Positions 59,786 to 64,000 of a DNA stretch of 64,000 nt are shown here, piece by piece. Position numbers and translations under genes: made by a program. A model generated the notes under the pieces. It did no database searches, had not been told where the DNA came from, and saw nothing but the letters and a program-made list of their open reading frames with translations. The stretch is from contig VXCM01001370.1 in the NCBI GenBank assembly GCA_014773175.1, positions 1 through 64,000 on the forward strand. Reading direction: 5' to 3'. The DNA comes from Lucifuga dentata (lineage: Eukaryota; Chordata; Actinopteri; Ophidiiformes; Bythitidae). The first letter of the stretch is position 1, and each line of letters opens with the position of its first letter.

Positions 59786-62089
59786 TTTCTCTCTCTCCCA
59801 CTCTCACTGATGCACCCTGAGGTGGAAATATCTAAGTGCATGCAGGGCAAGTTCAGACAAAGAAGCAGAGAGAGAGAGAATGGTGGGAGGGTTGCGAGGA
59901 TTTCAAGTGACTGACACTAAATGCCAAGAGGGAGGAATGCCGCAAGGGAGACACCGGTGTGTGCGTGTGTGTGTGTGGAAGTAGGGGTGAGGGGGTGGTG
60001 GTGGGGAGTTAATGGTAAAAAGGGTGAGGATAAGAAGAGTATTTTCCTGAATTATATTTTAGTCCTGCTATTGTACAGTGGATGAATCAAAGAGAACGGA
60101 CGGACAGATGTAGTTATGTTCACGTGTGTTAGCGTGATCAGTCAATGAGTGCAAGCATATCAAAGCTTCTTTCCATCTGAGGGTGCTGACAGTGTTAAAT
60201 GTCTCCATCCCTGAGTGAAGACTGCACTTTAGTCTGCCTCTCTATACAGAAGTGACCCGTTTTAGCGGTTTGGAGTTTGAAAAACCTCTTTTCATTATCC
60301 CCCTCTCTTTCTCCGGTCCCTATCTCTCCCATCCCCAAACTCTTTCATGAGCAGTCTCTCAGGGGCAGGGTTGAAACACAACCCTCCCCTCTTTTGTCTC
60401 CATTCTTTTCCTTATCCTTTCATCTTTTTAAACATTCAGGGGGAAAGGGGTTTGGTGAGATGGAAACCACTACTTGGTAAAGGAAAGAAAGAGATAGCAT
60501 GTGAGAGAGTGAGAGAGAGATGGGGGGGATGGCAGTCTCCCCTCTGCTCATCCGCCAATTTATGGCTCTGCTTTTCAACAAGGCCATTGAAGGTGGGGAG
60601 GCTCAGTGGGCACGCTGTTCTCGCAGGTCAATAGCAGTGAACCCTTGTCTAGTCTATATAGGGCCGACTTATCTGCTCCGAGGACCTGTTGAACTGTCTG
60701 CCGGCCTGCGTGTCCTCCACAGCCCTCCATTGTGTCTCATTTGAGCTTACAGTCAGTTTCTTAAAAGGTCCAATGCGTGGACACAGTAGCCAGTCAACAA
60801 TGTCACCATCCCTTTAACTTTAGCTAAACTATTAAGATACTAATTAAGGTAAAAATTAAGGCTAGGTAACTAACAACATTTGGTTTAGATTTGTAAATCA
60901 TTCATCACACCGGCTTCCTCAATTTGGCACAATTTGTCAGCATCATATTTCCCCCCCACAAAAAAACATCAGTACTGAAAAGCATATATGCATATGAATA
61001 TAATACGTAAGAACATGGGTTGCTGTGATTATTCCAGGTTAAACTGTTGAATGAATGAATATGAATACATACCTGAACTGCTGCTGGTGAAGCAGAGGAG
61101 GCTGAAAAAAAGAAAAAGAAAAGAAAATCCAGGAATATCACCTCACATTGCCTTTATGTTTACTTTCTTTTTAATCAAAAGTTATCTTGATTTAAGGACT
61201 CTTGAAATCAAAATCTCTCTTTTTTTTAATAGTCTGATCAAAATAGCAGCACACTTCAAAATTCTGGTACATGAGCCAACACTGAAACAACATTCACAGA
61301 AAGCAGAGGAATAAGGAAAAAAGGGAAAGACATGAAAGCAATTAAAAACAGTAGCCTGTTTTCGTCTTTGAAAACATCCATGCCTTTGTATTTCATATCA
61401 CTTAAGGTGACTGATGTCTGTAATTGGGAGTCAAGCAGTCAGAGTTCATTCCAAAACCTTGGGGCCCATATGGACAAATACCTATGTTCTTTTTACACGA
61501 ACAAATATTTCAATCTTGAGTCATGTTCTCTTACTCAACTATTCCACGTGAGTTTTAACGCAGTAAGTAAAAAATCAGCAGCTGCTAACAGTATTAATAC
61601 TGCATCCATGCAACCCAGTCTAACACCACATATTCTCAGCTGCAACCTGAAAGTAATGCAAAGGTCAGAGTTGGGATTCAAGGGGCTGCTTGCATTTTCT
61701 TAGGGCCAACAAATCATTATAGCTCCTGTTAAGGTATATGTGCTCATGCAAGTATATGTATAATGCTAAATAAATTATTAAAGGTGCCTCCAATTTTAAG
61801 TGTCAAATTTAGTTTTTTTGGAGCACTATTCAGCAGGTGAAAAACTACATTAAAGCTTTTGTGGCTTTAGAGGGCTCTATCAAGGAAACTGACCTTTATG
61901 ACATCACAAGGGTTACTTTGTGTTGGTGCAAAAGATTGAAAACTAAAGCTACTGTTACAACTTTTTAGTGAATACAACCTTCCACCTCCTAAGAGTGATA
62001 ATAGTTCTCAAACTCATAGTCCGCTGTGCCACACAGTTGCTATACAGTTGTTTTCACATGCTGAACCTCCATGACCAATGAATTGAATG

Positions 62090-62215
62090 AGTATGAATGA
62101 AATGGATGAGTAAAATTGATGGAGCCTGTTCTTAAATGGTTGTCAGTAACTTAATGTGTATGCGGGTAGCATTTATTGGGCTTAAACATGAAAAATCGCT
62201 GGTGTGGTCCTTTAA
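62090..62215 (-). mobile_element. TTAA-flanked MITE, copy 7 (terminal fragment)
   Basis: Only the terminal part remains: gttgtcagtaacttaatgtg, a gggcttaaacatg block, then ggtgtggtcctttaa. Same orientation as copies 2, 3 and 6, and strongly diverged. Confidence 0.6.
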
Positions 62216-63480
62216 ACATTTACTCACATTTTTTGGTTTCATGGTAGACATAATTCATAATTTGATGTTTTTAGGACTACTTACATTATGAAATGTGCTT
62301 CTGTAGTTGAACATATCCAGCCATAAATGTATTTTTTTTTCTTATAAAGGGCATTTACTCTAAAACTGTTTTTTTTAATTATTATTATTATCCAGAAAGT
62401 AGTCATAATGATAAATGACTCAATTAAGAGATGTCAATAAACACCCTAAATGGCCAAAATCAGATAAAAAGAAAAAAATTCTGGCAAAGGCAAACAGGAG
62501 GCAATCTAAAAACAGCGTCAGATTTGGCAATCTAACACGTTACATCCGCATGGCTGATGGTGCCAAATGGAATTACGTTTCATCCTGCAATGGCAGACGA
62601 GAACCTTAACGAATTACGCCATCCGGCTTCACAGCGGCTCTTTGCATTAATTTGCACTGTTAGTAACCCATCATAAACTCCCATCACATGAATCCCAGCC
62701 AGGAGCACATTTCTATCCACTGATCAAATTGTTTTCTTGGTAAGTGCGGGGCGGGGATGGGGGCAAAAGAGGAGGAGGTAAAGGTAAAAATGTCTGTCAC
62801 GCACTTATTAAATCAGACCTCCCAACGCCACCTAATGACATTCTCAACCTATCAAATCTAAAAGGAAGTCTGAATTGTCGGGTAATTTTGCCAACTAGGT
62901 CGTAGATAAGTATCATATATTTTATGCTTATGTTTAGCAAATAGGTTTTAGATACATCTGCTGTCACAGATGTTACTCGTTGAGTGTCACACGCCTTTTT
63001 TTTTTTTTCCAATATACGAACCTCTTGAAAAAAACTCTTGCTTCGTCTTGGCTTTGCGCTCCTCCAGAAACAGCAGTTAGCTCAGCGTCAAGCTAAGCGG
63101 GAATAAATAACAATAGCACAGGATGTTATTAGATTTTCCATTCAAAATAAAAGCATCGACGTTATTAGATACTTTAGTGCAATACATATTCGTCAATAAC
63201 GGTTTTATTTTGAAATTCCCGGCCAGAAGTAGCGTTGCTAACTCAAGTTAGCTTACCGGTGTGCCTGAGTTTATGCGTTTCAGGCGGAGTTCAGATAACT
63301 TCAAACATTTGGCCAACTTCTTCACCTATCCACTTCTTCCTTCACATATTTCAGCTAAAATAGTTTCCTTGACCTGCCGTGGAGGAGTAACAGCTCATGG
63401 AATATCTCTATTTTGTGGCTCATTTATATTTGTGATAGTTTTCCTGGGCTCATTGCCTTGTTCTCAGTAGGAGCGCTCCC

Positions 63481-63727
63481 AGAACAGGGACGGTTTACTG
63501 GTTTGTAACTGTTTTATCTTCTTTTCTTTTTTGTCCCTGGTTGGATTTTGGGACGTGCGATGTCACGGATTATTAAAAGAAGAGAGAAATGTGTGTGATT
63601 AGTTTTGTGGAGACTGCGAGAAAGTTTTTTGAGTTTATTTTTTAAACCAGTTGAGCAACTGGCGACAGGACTCTATAATCAATGTGGTGTCAGCTGGAAG
63701 GACGCAGGGTCCGGATCTCACCTAAAC
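63481..63727 (+). other. Possible non-coding first exon of a gene beyond the window
   Basis: The stretch is less AT-rich than its surroundings and ends at a candidate donor (aaacg then gtatga at 63728). AT-rich, intron-like sequence follows to the window edge. No convincing start codon with a long frame precedes it, so it could be a 5' UTR exon. This rests on composition and one weak splice signal. Confidence 0.2.
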
Positions 63728-64000
63728 GGTATGACATTTAATCACACAAATAGGCTTTAAATTTTCAATATTAAATGATTTTTACTGTTACACTGCATGT
63801 ACGGATTCATCTTTGACTATGCATTTCGTTATTTAATTATTTTGCTTGTTTGACCTGTAATTACATAATATAAGTAAAAATCAATCACCAAATATGTTTT
63901 GATATTACATTGTATGTATAGATTTAACTTGGTGTGCATTTATTAAGTGATTCATTAATTTAGTTAGACTATTATATTGCTAAATTGAAGTAAAATTAAT

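Larger units (their letters stand above)
55699..63999. other. Gene-poor region upstream of the SLC1 transporter
   Basis: More than 8 kb with no exon I can support. The proximal part (55699-56200) should include the SLC1 promoter and 5' UTR. Simple repeats are frequent: poly(A) with Ns at 57023 and 57943, (GA)n near 57750, (TG)n near 59597, and (CT)n-(TA)n near 59742. A short MITE end lies at 62090-62215. Open frames in this region look random, with no domains and low-complexity content. Confidence 0.5.

Noticed and set aside
63261..63470. Open frame near the right edge with a hydrophobic C terminus
   Set aside because: It begins at GTG or a later ATG, has no recognised family, and there is no evidence of splicing or conservation.

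Overview
The window looks like ordinary teleost fish genomic DNA. It has long introns, many microsatellites, tRNA-like and MITE-type interspersed repeats, and vertebrate-type split genes. Four protein-coding genes could be rebuilt exon by exon, with in-frame splice phases throughout. They are bcat2 (minus strand, 390 aa), hsd17b14 (minus, 262 aa), kcna7 (plus, 539 aa) and an EAAT2-like SLC1 glutamate transporter (minus, 666 aa). From memory, BCAT2, HSD17B14 and KCNA7 all lie in human 19q13.3, so this appears to be a conserved vertebrate block. That synteny supports the orthology calls.

Layout. 1-9887 is a tandem satellite of a 22-bp unit built from two 11-bp halves, with larger nested duplications. 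9888-12678 holds small repeats, the probable bcat2 3' UTR and a long inverted repeat. 12679-19640 is bcat2. 20592-25853 is hsd17b14, about 1 kb upstream of bcat2 and on the same strand. 25854-28164 is a divergent intergenic stretch shared by the hsd17b14 and kcna7 promoters. 28165-31808 is kcna7, with the single coding intron typical of this Kv1 member. 31809-37198 is an intergenic stretch between two genes that converge on it. 37199-55698 is the SLC1 transporter. From 55699 to the end I see no convincing coding sequence, only microsatellites, homopolymers and one possible non-coding first exon.

Two things matter most to a user of this sequence. First, the window contains 20 isolated single Ns. 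At six unique-sequence or microsatellite sites the N sits exactly between two copies of a 61-67 bp sequence. This is the signature of overlapping contig ends joined with one N, so those direct duplications are probably artefacts. Second, the SLC1 gene carries an unusual C-terminal tail of about 180 residues. It has RSPSP-type repeats and a separate final exon rich in Arg and Glu. Together with a new TTAA-flanked MITE family (seven copies or fragments), this is the most novel biology I can see.

The genes do not form a single pathway. bcat2 makes branched-chain keto acids and glutamate in mitochondria. hsd17b14 is a cytosolic steroid or sugar dehydrogenase. kcna7 is a voltage-gated K+ channel. 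The SLC1 gene takes up glutamate or aspartate. I found no operon-like or defence system, and no clearly undescribed multi-gene system.
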